Shown: positions 1-6,657 of the stretch, in pieces | Position numbering within the stretch: the stretch's first letter is position 1 | Layout: each line of letters opens with the position of its first letter | DNA from: SURF-24 sp964537965 | GTDB lineage: Bacteria > Bacteroidota > Ignavibacteria > Ignavibacteriales > SURF-24 | Length of the DNA: 10,126 bases | Reading direction: 5' to 3' | NCBI GenBank assembly: GCA_964537965.1 | Contig: CAZIDB010000178.1 | Coordinates: 1-10,126, forward strand | Program-made: the position numbers and the translations under genes | Notes under the pieces: generated by a model | The model's input: only the letters and a program-made list of their open reading frames with translations | The model's database searches: none | What the model was told of the DNA's origin: nothing

Positions 1-574
1 CGGAACCGCCTGATAAATCTGCGTTAACATCTTTAACGGAAAAATCTTTCATCTTAACTTCCGAACCACCGGAGCCTTCAATTTTCATATTCTTACCACT
101 GCCTTTAAGAGTAACTTCACTTCCACCGGATAATTCAAGATAAATATCCTGGCACTTTAAATTCCCTTTCAATTCAGAACCACCCGAAAGCTCCGAGATA
201 AAATCTTTATTTGGATTTTCAAATTTAACAATGCCTTCACTTCCTCCGCTAAGGGAAACGCCTTCCAACGATGGCATTGTAACTGTTACGTAAATGTCGT
301 CTTCTTTGTGGTAGTTGTTCTTATCAATATAAACCCGGAGTTTTTTACCTGATTTTTCAACTTTCAGGTATCTGAAATCATCTTTGTCGGCTTTAATTTC
401 AATACTGTATTTATCAGATTGAGTTATTTTCAATTTCATACCCCAGCCAACCGAAACAGCCTGAAAATCTTTTTCATCGTAATTCCGGGTTACCTCTTCA
501 GCCATTACATTAATGCTAAAGAACAAGACTGAGAAAACCATGAAAGAAACAATTACGGAAAGTCTCCTGTTCAT
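1..574 (-). CDS. Secreted head-GIN-domain (DUF2807-type) protein, partial at left edge
   Basis: This reading frame is open from an ATG at 572-574 to the window edge (191 codons), so the C-terminus is missing. Residues 1-25 form a signal peptide: NRR, a hydrophobic stretch, then a VMA/EE junction. The mature part opens with the pattern of the putative autotransporter-adhesin head-GIN family: FQAVSVGWGMKLKITQSD near residue 38, then alternating beta-strands. From residue 109 the motif SGGSE recurs about every 19-21 residues (109, 130, 149, 168, 188), which fits a beta-helix or ladder fold. In Bacteroidota such proteins are exported and usually uncharacterised; adhesion is only the family label. 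The start has a weak AAAGGTAG ribosome site. The gene is divergent from the C1 peptidase across a 172-bp spacer. Family assignment is good; the function is unknown. Confidence 0.85.
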   Translation of the reverse strand, partial: MNRRLSVIVSFMVFSVLFFSINVMAEEVTRNYDEKDFQAVSVGWGMKLKITQSDKYSIEIKADKDDFRYLKVEKSGKKLRVYIDKNNYHKEDDIYVTVTMPSLEGVSLSGGSEGIVKFENPNKDFISELSGGSELKGNLKCQDIYLELSGGSEVTLKGSGKNMKIEGSGGSEVKMKDFSVKDVNADLSGGS

Positions 575-746
575 AAAATCTACCTTTACTTTGTTGTTAA
601 TTTTTTAATTAGACTTATAACGAAGTATAAATGTTACATACCGGAGAGAATTATTTCTGCCAGGAGAATCTTAATAAATTGCTTTTGTATTTTATCTGTC
701 TTAATTTTTCAGGCAAATTTAAATAAGAACTTCAGGGAAAATTATA

Positions 747-1967
747 ATGAGAATAAAAATATCCATCCTATTTTTTATGCTGATAGCTTTTTCAGTGAAT
801 ATGTTACCACAGCAAAAAGATAAAGCAAAGTTTGTTGAGGGTAAAAATGAGTTTTATGAAAATATGAAGAAAGAAATTTCTTTGTTCAACAAATCCGATT
901 CGACTAAAAAGAAAACCTTTCGGGTTGATTTTACGGGAATGAAATTTCCAACCGATAGAAAACTTTACAAAGAATACTGGCATAACGAGCCTGTTAACCA
1001 GGGAATTACAGGTACGTGCTGGAGCTTTTCAACAACCTCTATGATGGAATCTGAAGTTTACAGATTGACAAACAGGAAAGTAAAACTTTCTCCGATGTGG
1101 ACGGCTTACTGGGAATATGTTGAAAAGGCAAAAAGATTTATAAATGAAAGAGGTAATTCGGTTTTTGCCGAAGGTTCCGAAGGGAATGGATTAAGAAGAA
1201 TTTGGGAAATGTACGGCGTTGTTCCCGAAGCATTATATACCGGTAAATTGCCCGGACAAAAACATCATGACCATAGCAAAATGTTTGCTGAAATGAATAA
1301 CTATCTTCAATCTGTAAAGGCAGCAAACAGTTGGAATGAAGAAGAAGTTATCGGAACTATTAAATCGATTATGAATCATTATATGGGAACACCGCCTGTA
1401 TCGGTTTTTGTTGACGGTAAAGAATGGACGCCGGTTGAATACCTTAAAAATGTTCTTAAGCTTAAGATGGAAGATTATGTTGATATAATTTCATTAATGG
1501 AAATTCCATATTTTAAACAAGGTAAGTATGATGTTCCCGATAACTGGTGGATGGACAGCTCATATTATAACGTTCCTCTTGATGAATATATGAAAGCTGT
1601 TAAAGGAGCAATAAGAAACGGTTACACATTAGCAATCGGCGGAGATGTTTCTGAACCGGGATATGAATCACACGTAGAAGTAGGTATAGTGCCAACCTTT
1701 GATATTCCTTCAGAATATATAGATGAGAATGCAAGGCAGTTCAGATTTACTAACGGTACAACTACGGATGATCATGGCATTCACTTAATTGGTTATTATG
1801 AAAAGGATGGTAAAGACTGGTATATGATTAAAGATTCAGGTGCAGGCGCACAGAATGGCGATAACGTTGGATATTATTTTTACAGTGAAGATTATGTTAA
1901 GCTGAAAATAGTAGACTTTATGATTCATAAAGACGCCGTTAAAGATCTGCTTAAAAAATTTAATTAA
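747..1967 (+). CDS. Secreted C1 cysteine peptidase, bleomycin hydrolase/aminopeptidase C type
   Basis: The 406-residue protein is a papain-fold cysteine peptidase of the C1B (Peptidase_C1_2) type. Motifs seen: NQGITGTCWSFS with oxyanion Gln85 and nucleophile Cys91; YYNVPLDEYM near 273 followed by NGYTLAIGGDVSE at 291-303; the histidine motif TTDDHGIHLIGY with His343; and the closing MIHKDAV near 392-398. The usual KNSW that carries the third catalytic residue reads KDSG here (Asp363 in place of Asn, and Gly in place of Trp). Residues 1-21 are a signal peptide, so the enzyme probably acts in the periplasm or at the cell surface, unlike cytoplasmic bleomycin hydrolase. Its length is normal for bacterial members. 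It presumably trims peptides from the N-terminus, but endo- versus aminopeptidase activity cannot be told from the sequence. It is followed by a hairpin repeat and a transporter gene, with no evident functional link. Confidence 0.9.
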   Translation: MRIKISILFFMLIAFSVNMLPQQKDKAKFVEGKNEFYENMKKEISLFNKSDSTKKKTFRVDFTGMKFPTDRKLYKEYWHNEPVNQGITGTCWSFSTTSMMESEVYRLTNRKVKLSPMWTAYWEYVEKAKRFINERGNSVFAEGSEGNGLRRIWEMYGVVPEALYTGKLPGQKHHDHSKMFAEMNNYLQSVKAANSWNEEEVIGTIKSIMNHYMGTPPVSVFVDGKEWTPVEYLKNVLKLKMEDYVDIISLMEIPYFKQGKYDVPDNWWMDSSYYNVPLDEYMKAVKGAIRNGYTLAIGGDVSEPGYESHVEVGIVPTFDIPSEYIDENARQFRFTNGTTTDDHGIHLIGYYEKDGKDWYMIKDSGAGAQNGDNVGYYFYSEDYVKLKIVDFMIHKDAVKDLLKKFN

Positions 1968-1984
1968 TAAAAATTTTATCGGAA

Positions 1985-2112
1985 GGGCTGCCTAAAAAGT
2001 AAAATTGTCATTACGAGCAAAGCGAAGTGATCTCACTTTCAGTATTAAATGAAAAGATTGCATTGTCGTTTCACTCCTCGCAATGACTTTCAGATTACTT
2101 TTTGGTCAGCCC
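1985..2112. repeat. 128-bp imperfect palindromic repeat (MITE/REP-like)
   Basis: The ends are inverted repeats: GGGCTG at 1985-1990 pairs with CAGCCC at 2107-2112, followed inward by AAAAAGTAA (1994-2002) against TTACTTTTT (2095-2103). Inside lies a second pair, GTCATTACGAG (2007-2017) and CTCGCAATGAC (2077-2087), with one mismatch. Both half-sites run on with the same consensus, GTCATTGCGAG followed by a GAAGCGA-like and then a GCAATCT-like segment. Short elements of this GTCATTGCGAGG type are dispersed in many bacterial genomes. It contains no ORF. Lying between two co-directional genes, the transcript would form a long stem that could stabilise or attenuate the mRNA. A mobile origin is inferred from the structure; no target-site duplication is evident. 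Confidence 0.7.
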
Positions 2113-2148
2113 CTCTTGTGAACTTCCTTAATCCGCAGAATATTCTAA

Positions 2149-2985
2149 ATGACTGATCACAACAAATCAATTGTACTGCTAATTCTTACCGCGTTGCTCT
2201 GGAGTTCAGGTGGAGTTTTAATTAAGCTCGTTCAATGGAATCCGGTCGCAATTGCAGGCGGCAGGAGCATAATTGCTTTATTATTTATTGTGTTGGTTAC
2301 AAGGAAGTTCAGAATACAATTAACCTTTATTAAAATACTTGGTGGGTTGGCTTACGCAGCAACTGTAATCCTCTTTGTCTTATCAAATAAATTAACTACT
2401 GCTGCAAATGCAATACTTTTACAGTTTACTGCTCCAATATATGTTGCATTGTTTGGTAACTGGTTCTTAAAAGAAAAAATGTCCCGTATTGACTGGCTTA
2501 CAATTCTGCTTGTTATGTTTGGAATGACTTTGTTTTTTGTTGACAGATTATCTGCGGGGAGTTTAATAGGGAACATAACTGCAATACTAAGCGGTGTTGC
2601 TTTTGCGTGGCTTGTATTAACTATGCGCAAACAAAAAGATGAATCTCCGATTGAATCGGTTATTATTGGGAATTTATTAACAGCATTAATTGGCTTGCCG
2701 TTTATGTTCAGTGCAATGCCGGATTCAAACAGCATATTGGGTTTATTATTACTTGGAGTGTTTCAGCTTGGGCTCTCATATATTTTCTATTCAACTGCAA
2801 TAAAACATGTAAAGGCAATTGAAGCGATATTAATTCCCGTGCTTGAACCAATTCTGAATCCTGTCTGGGTTTTATTAATCGTTGGTGAAAAACCAAGCTA
2901 TTGGGCGGTTATTGGTGGAATAGTCGTAATCTCATCCGTTACATTCAGAAGTTTGTTTGTTATAATGAAGAGGAAATTGTTTTAA
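2149..2985 (+). CDS. EamA-family (drug/metabolite transporter superfamily) permease
   Basis: This 278-residue protein is almost entirely hydrophobic helices, about ten membrane spans, arranged as two homologous EamA halves (roughly residues 7-130 and 140-270). Typical features are the LWSSGGVLIKL stretch near residue 18, the AAxAILLQFTAPIYVALFG signature at the end of the first half (about 86-104), and its counterpart AIEAILIPVLEPILNPVW in the second (about 222-240). Members export metabolites such as amino acids, nucleosides or drugs across the inner membrane; the substrate here is not predictable. The start is firm because a TAA stop directly abuts the ATG in frame (2146-2148). No clear Shine-Dalgarno is visible, which is common in Bacteroidota. 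The gene follows the hairpin repeat and converges on the next gene with a gap of only 13 bp. Confidence 0.92.
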   Translation: MTDHNKSIVLLILTALLWSSGGVLIKLVQWNPVAIAGGRSIIALLFIVLVTRKFRIQLTFIKILGGLAYAATVILFVLSNKLTTAANAILLQFTAPIYVALFGNWFLKEKMSRIDWLTILLVMFGMTLFFVDRLSAGSLIGNITAILSGVAFAWLVLTMRKQKDESPIESVIIGNLLTALIGLPFMFSAMPDSNSILGLLLLGVFQLGLSYIFYSTAIKHVKAIEAILIPVLEPILNPVWVLLIVGEKPSYWAVIGGIVVISSVTFRSLFVIMKRKLF

Positions 2986-2998
2986 TCATTTTAAAAAA

Positions 2999-3691
2999 CT
3001 ATAAGTCTTTTTCCAAACCGCTATCCTTAAAAAGCTTTTTATATTTTTCCGTTACCGCCTGTTTAAGATTTGGAATGTAATTTAAAAACTCTTCCAATGA
3101 GATATCTCCGCCATACTTAAAATAGTAGTCGGTAAATTGTTCAATATATTTCCTTGTAAGTATAGAGATGTTATTAAATGAAATAGTGTTGTAATTATCG
3201 AGCTTATTAAGTTTTTGTTCTTCATCCGGTCTGATTAATTCTTCCTCTTCCAAAGTTGAAAAGCTTTCAACGTCATCCTCAAGTTCCTTGCGTGCAGCCC
3301 AGTTTTTAGCTATATGAAAAAGCGTATTAAGTATTGACTGGATGTTTTCATTTCGCTCAATCAGTAATTTGTCTTTAATAGTAATATTGCCTGCATCAAT
3401 TTCAAATTTGGAAAGGAGTGTAGGAAGGTCTATCAGTTTGTTTTTATTAATTGCTATCTCTTTAAATTTTTCATGAATGGTTTCATCAAAAGCAATATCG
3501 CAATCGCTGTTTATTTTATTCTCCTTCAGCAGGTTAACAATCAAATCTTTTTGATCAGGGCATTTTCTTGACAGGTATTCTTCTGTAAGATCAAAGTTTC
3601 TGAAGCAATCCTCCGGCTGATCTACCATACTTATGAGGAAAGATTTAAGTTTAATAAGAGTAAGAAAGAGATCGAAATTGTCCTTGTTCAT
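2999..3691 (-). CDS. Conserved-looking hypothetical soluble protein, 230 aa
   Basis: I do not recognise this protein. It has no signal peptide or membrane span and looks all-alpha: an N-terminal helix (NFDLFLTLIKLKSFLISMVD, residues 5-24), a middle region rich in Lys, Glu and Ile, and a strongly acidic Glu/Asp stretch at about 136-158. The C-terminal third (171-222) is aromatic-rich, with KYIEQFTDYYFKYGG near 181-195. There are only three cysteines and no metal-binding or nucleotide-binding motif. Codon use and base composition match the neighbouring sigma factor gene, so it looks like a resident chromosomal gene. The ATG at 3689-3691 follows a GGACGG-type site. The sigma factor terminator lies upstream, so the gene must have its own promoter in the 3692-3830 spacer; no convincing box was found. 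It converges on the EamA gene. Confidence 0.7.
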   Translation of the reverse strand: MNKDNFDLFLTLIKLKSFLISMVDQPEDCFRNFDLTEEYLSRKCPDQKDLIVNLLKENKINSDCDIAFDETIHEKFKEIAINKNKLIDLPTLLSKFEIDAGNITIKDKLLIERNENIQSILNTLFHIAKNWAARKELEDDVESFSTLEEEELIRPDEEQKLNKLDNYNTISFNNISILTRKYIEQFTDYYFKYGGDISLEEFLNYIPNLKQAVTEKYKKLFKDSGLEKDL

Positions 3692-3830
3692 TTTACCGTC
3701 CGCTGCAAATAATCAATTTTACATTGTGAAATTAAGTATTTCCTTTTCAACATTAAAACAATAATCGAATATTTTCAATCAAAGTTTATTTAACATAAAA
3801 TATGAAAGGAAGCAGTGAAGTAAATATTAT

Positions 3831-3861
3831 GAAATAAAAAAGGCGGTGTAATAACCGCCTT
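3831..3861 (-). terminator. Intrinsic terminator of the sigma factor gene
   Basis: Read on the minus strand, a perfect 8-bp stem (AAGGCGGT / ACCGCCTT, at 3854-3861 and 3840-3847) with a 6-nt loop is followed by TTTTATTT. It begins 8 nt after the stop codon of the sigma factor gene. The reverse orientation lacks a matching U-tract, so it should act on minus-strand transcription and separates the sigma factor from the downstream hypothetical gene. Confidence 0.9.
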
Positions 3862-3868
3862 GTAATTC

Positions 3869-4729
3869 TTAACCTAAATAAGCCTGAAGCTGCTGGCTTC
3901 TGGATGTATGACGCAATCTCCGGATTGCCTTTTCCTTTATCTGTCTGACTCTTTCACGTGTAAGATTCAGTTTCTCACCGAGTTCTTCCAATGTTAAAGA
4001 GTATTCGGTATCAAGACCAAAGTAATAACGGATAACAGTTGCTTCTCTTTCTGTAAGAGTGGAAAGTGCGTCGTTAATTTCATTCTTTAACGATTCTTTC
4101 ATAAGCAAATGATCAGGTGTCTGTGTCTTATCGTCATGAATAACATCAAGAAGGTTGTTACTGTTATCGTCACTTTGAGCAAACGGGGCATCCATAGAAA
4201 TATGACGGCCGGAAATTTCAAGTGCATAAGCAACTTCTTCCTCGTCCATTTCAAGTTCTTTAGCTAATTCGGCAACGGTAGGCTGTCTTTCGTAAAGTTG
4301 TTCAAGTTCATTATAAGCTTTGGCAATTTTATTTAATGCGCCAACCCTGTTTAAAGGTAATCTTACCATTCTTGCATGATCACCGAGTGCCTGTAAAATT
4401 GATTGTCTGATCCACCAGACAGCATAGGATATAAATTTAAATCCTTTTGTTTCGTCAAACTTTTTCGCGGCTTTAATCAAGCCAACGTTACCCTCATTAA
4501 TGAGGTCGCCCAGGGAAAGTCCCTGGTTCTGGTATTGTTTAGCAACACTAACAACAAAGCGCAGGTTTGCCTTGGTAAGTATTTCCAAAGCTTCCTGGTC
4601 ACCCTGTTTAATACGGATAGCCAAATCAACTTCATCATCCGGGGTAAGTAGATCTACTTTACCTATTTCCTGGAAATATTTATCAAGCGACTGGCTTTCG
4701 CGTTGTGTGTATTGCTTAGTTATTTTCAA
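3869..4729 (-). CDS. rpoD: Primary RNA polymerase sigma factor (RpoD/SigA, Bacteroidota type)
   Basis: The 286-residue protein is the housekeeping sigma-70 factor that directs RNA polymerase to most promoters. Region 1.2 lies at about 12-44 (ESQSLDKYFQEIGKVDLLTP...IKQGD). Region 2 is at 54-122 with NLRFVVSVAKQYQNQGLSLGD, then FDETKGFKFISYAVWWIRQSI for -10 recognition and melting. Region 3 is at about 130-205. Region 4 ends in a helix-turn-helix, LTLEELGEKLNLTRERVRQIKEKAIRRLR-like at 245-273, for the -35 element. Region 1.1 is absent, as in other Bacteroidota/Chlorobiota primary sigma factors, and the length is normal for them. The start is TTG at 4727-4729: it is the only good candidate after an in-frame upstream TAG and has a strong AAAGGAG site. 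A strong terminator follows. A paralogous group-2 sigma factor is possible but less likely given the near-consensus core. Confidence 0.95.
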   Translation of the reverse strand: MKITKQYTQRESQSLDKYFQEIGKVDLLTPDDEVDLAIRIKQGDQEALEILTKANLRFVVSVAKQYQNQGLSLGDLINEGNVGLIKAAKKFDETKGFKFISYAVWWIRQSILQALGDHARMVRLPLNRVGALNKIAKAYNELEQLYERQPTVAELAKELEMDEEEVAYALEISGRHISMDAPFAQSDDNSNNLLDVIHDDKTQTPDHLLMKESLKNEINDALSTLTEREATVIRYYFGLDTEYSLTLEELGEKLNLTRERVRQIKEKAIRRLRHTSRSQQLQAYLG

Positions 4730-4738
4730 ATTAAACCA

Positions 4739-4745
4739 CTCCTTT
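4739..4745 (-). promoter_or_regulatory. Ribosome binding site that decides the TTG start of the sigma factor
   Basis: On the minus strand AAAGGAG lies 9 nt before TTG 4727-4729. It is the strongest Shine-Dalgarno match I noticed in a group where such sites are often weak. There is no ATG or GTG between the upstream in-frame TAG and the TTG, so this site supports initiation at TTG. Confidence 0.75.
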
Positions 4746-4870
4746 AATTTGTTAGGAATCTATTTAGAAATTTCTTTTCAGAAAACTTGTTTTTTCATTT
4801 TTTTTGTTATATTTGGGCAGGAAATGATAACCCACCAGCATTTACAGCTAAGTTCTATTTTTCAAAACAC

Positions 4871-4878
4871 CAAATTTA
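4871..4878 (-). promoter_or_regulatory. Candidate -7 box for the sigma factor gene
   Basis: The minus strand reads TAAATTTG, an exact match to the Bacteroidota -7 consensus TAnnTTTG. A TTG-containing -33 partner is only approximate and a few bases too far upstream. If used, it would give a leader of roughly 135 nt before the TTG start. This is a single-motif call in AT-rich DNA. Confidence 0.35.
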
Positions 4879-5171
4879 ACTATTTGATTCATTACTTTAA
4901 ACAAGAAAATCAATAAACTTGAAAATATTATCGTTTACAGAGTAATTTGACTGAAAAAAATCAAATTTGTTTCTGGAAATTCTGAAAGAATTCTATAGCA
5001 TTATTAATTATCGAAAAAAAATCCTTTGTTTTTAACGAATATTTAAAGTGTCATAAGGTAAAAATTTTGCCCCGAAAACAGAAATTATGCTTTTTACAAG
5101 TTTGATTTCTGTAGTAATTTTATTCTTTGAAATCTGTTTTATATTAAACCTGCGATTTTCCAATGAGGTCT

Positions 5172-5525
5172 TTAGAACAAAGACTTCTTCAATTCCTCAA
5201 GTTTTTGAGCAAAATCCTCGATCTTATTTATGGGGATGTCCTTTGCTATATTTCTTAAGTCAATTTCTTTTGAAGCAATAAGTTTTTTAAGCGGGTGGTT
5301 TTCGTTGATAGTAACTTTATCTTCAGGAATCCATTCCATCATATCGTTAGGTGAGCAATGAAATATGAGGCATAATTTTTCAATCTGGGCTGGAGTAAAA
5401 GCAGATACTTTACCGTTCACAATTCTGTAGGCAGCATCTTTTGAAAAACCTGCATGGATAAGGAATTGTGCCGGCTTTAGGATCCCCTTCATTTTAAACA
5501 ATCGCTCAAAATTATATTTAAGCAC
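5172..5525 (-). CDS. Small XRE-family helix-turn-helix regulator
   Basis: This 117-residue protein has a Cro/CI-type helix-turn-helix at about residues 5-67: FERLFKMKGI, then PAQFLIHAGFSKDAAYRIVNGK as recognition region, then FTPAQIEKLCLIFHCSPNDMMEWIP. The last segment is characteristic of the small HTH_26-like XRE regulators. The C-terminal half (about 75-117) is a charged helix ending EDFAQKLEELKKSLF, a possible dimerisation coil. The start is GTG at 5523-5525; TTTGGAG lies 7 nt upstream on the minus strand, which favours it over the internal ATG at codon 12. It is an orphan: the nearest intact neighbours are over 400 bp away on either side. Its targets are unknown, but repeated AT-rich boxes upstream of it could be operators (inference). 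Confidence 0.85.
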   Translation of the reverse strand: MLKYNFERLFKMKGILKPAQFLIHAGFSKDAAYRIVNGKVSAFTPAQIEKLCLIFHCSPNDMMEWIPEDKVTINENHPLKKLIASKEIDLRNIAKDIPINKIEDFAQKLEELKKSLF

Positions 5526-5714
5526 TCACAAACTCCAAAGAAAATTACAAGGATGAGGATACCGAATACTCAATTTGGGGTCTTTCTCCGATACCCATCC
5601 CTGTTGTGGTTGACAAGAGAACGATTCCGGTAAGCAAAATACAAACTTGTTTGAAAAATTGCAATAATATTTTTTAAATCAGCGAAAAATATTTTTCTTA
5701 GTAAGAAACTAAAA

Positions 5715-5932
5715 TTGAATATTACAAAAATTTATTTAACTAATAGTAAAAATTTTGTTATCTGGTAAATTCTAATTGAATATAATATAGCTACTATTGT
5801 AATATTAGATATTCAATTTCGTATATCTGTAATTATAAATGGAATAATTGCAGAATAATATGCGGAATATAGAAATCTATATGTATTAAATAGAATAATA
5901 TTTGTATCAAGCGAAAATATAAGTTGAATATT
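5715..5932. repeat. Cluster of TTGAATAT boxes including a 45-bp palindrome
   Basis: TTGAATATT occurs at 5715-5723 and 5924-5932, TTGAATAT at 5776-5783, and its complement ATATTCAA at 5809-5816. The middle two form a palindrome, AATTGAATAT (5774-5783) against ATATTCAATT (5809-5818), with further AATAT/ATATT pairing inside. A near copy, ATACTCAATT, lies at 5566-5575 just upstream of the XRE gene. Such an arrangement could be regulator binding sites, but in DNA this AT-rich some recurrence is expected by chance. Confidence 0.4.
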
Positions 5933-6020
5933 GCCAGATTTAATTGAAAAATTTGCGAAGAAAAATGCAATAAATCAAACTACAAATTGATTGTTTCGAT
6001 TAAATTGCGGGAAAATGTAA

Positions 6021-6415
6021 GGAACTGATGGAGTATTACAAAAATTGACTGACGTAAAAGCTCTATTAGTTCATAAAGGAGAATGGTGAGGTAATAAATT
6101 GACACGTATGAATAACGAAAATAAGATAGAAGAGAAAAATTATTCATCAGAAATGAATCCTATAACATATTCATAGAGGAATAAAGAAAAAGCATTTCAA
6201 TCCAAAGCAATTTTAGCTAAAGAGATCCATACTTATTCTGAAGATTACAGGCATTATACCTCTGAGTTTAAGATGAATTTATTTGTAAAGCAGGTTAATA
6301 TAAGTCCGGCAATAATTGTTGGATTCTGAAGCATAATAATATTCTTTCTTACTGATTGAGCAACCTTACCCTTGTGGTTAGCTGCCAGAAATTCAAAAAG
6401 TATTTTGTAGAGTAA
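6021..6415 (+). pseudogene. Decayed ImmA/IrrE-family (HigA-type fusion) gene, C-terminal remnant
   Basis: The plus frame through 6108 reads as protein-like sequence interrupted by TGA at 6087, TAG at 6174 and TGA at 6327. Its best-preserved part, 6282-6323, is FVKQVNISPAIIVG, matching the FAxxxxISPGIVVGRLQ signature that ends ImmA/IrrE metallopeptidase-like proteins, including those fused to a HigA-type antidote domain. After the glycine the match continues in another frame (6326-6364) as LKHNNILSY, a stop, then LSNL, corresponding to the family's LQHxxxLxYSxxN tail. That implies a one-base loss near 6324. EKNYSSEMNPI (6132-6164) may be the ANxFAxExLIP segment. A possible zinc-site relic, TDVKALLVH at 6048-6074, lacks the HExxH residues. 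The identification rests on recognising the tail motif only. No product is expected. Confidence 0.55.
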
Positions 6416-6657
6416 TTATTGATATAAAAATATTTGCCTCAATAATTACAAAAGAAAATTATGCAAATAAGATAATTCTTAGCAGATGAAACAGAGATAA
6501 AAAGAAAGGAAATAACTGCGGAAACAAAGTTAAATAATTCTGTAACACGAAAACATTTTAAGGAGTGATTTTTGCTTTTAAAAGAAATTATTTTGTGAAA
6601 AGCAGAAATAACAGATATATTTCCTGCAATATCAATTTTGTTTAAGGGAAAAGGATA

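Larger units (their letters stand above)
4730..5171. other. 442-bp AT-rich spacer between sigma factor and XRE gene
   Basis: Apart from the sigma factor leader and promoter candidate, this stretch contains no convincing gene. It has one perfect 8-bp inverted repeat, ACAGAAAT at 5078-5085 and ATTTCTGT at 5105-5112, and a shorter AATTC/GAATT pair at 4978-4992. A plus-strand 30-codon ORF from 4824 overlaps a TATATTTG box at 4808-4815, but the implied transcription start would fall at or just before its ATG. I treat it as chance. Confidence 0.5.
5526..6657. other. 1.1-kb AT-rich region without an intact gene
   Basis: There is no intact coding sequence on either strand. The first 110 bp is less AT-rich than the rest and presumably carries the regulator's promoter. 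From about 5640 to 5935 the DNA is extremely AT-rich with repeated TTGAATAT boxes and a palindrome. From about 6020 to 6415 the plus strand reads as a decayed gene with stop codons and a frameshift. The last 240 bp, up to the S41 peptidase start, contains only fragmentary ORFs and the peptidase ribosome site AAGG at 6651-6654. Confidence 0.6.

Noticed and set aside
4500..4916. Plus-strand ORF of 138 codons antisense to the sigma factor gene
   Set aside because: It is the shadow of the highly conserved sigma factor coding sequence; its own translation has no recognisable domain. Its distal 30 codons from an ATG at 4824 lie in non-coding DNA and have only a chance-quality leader.
5172..5190. 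Inverted repeat around the stop codon of the XRE gene as a terminator
   Set aside because: On the minus strand AAGTCTTT can pair with AAAGACCT only with a mismatch, and no U-tract follows.
5522..5677. Plus-strand open frame reading a protein-like stretch (IWGLSPIPIPVVVDK)
   Set aside because: It lacks any start codon and ribosome site, is short, and overlaps the likely promoter region of the XRE gene; no family resemblance was recognised.
6108..6176. 22-codon ORF beginning MNNENKIEEKNYSSE
   Set aside because: The same frame continues as protein-like sequence after the stop, so it is better read as a fragment of the decayed ImmA/IrrE-type gene than as a small gene.
6476..6568. 30-codon open stretch (FLADETEIKRKEITAE...)
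   Set aside because: It has no start codon in frame (a TAA precedes it), and its composition is what AT-rich DNA gives by chance.
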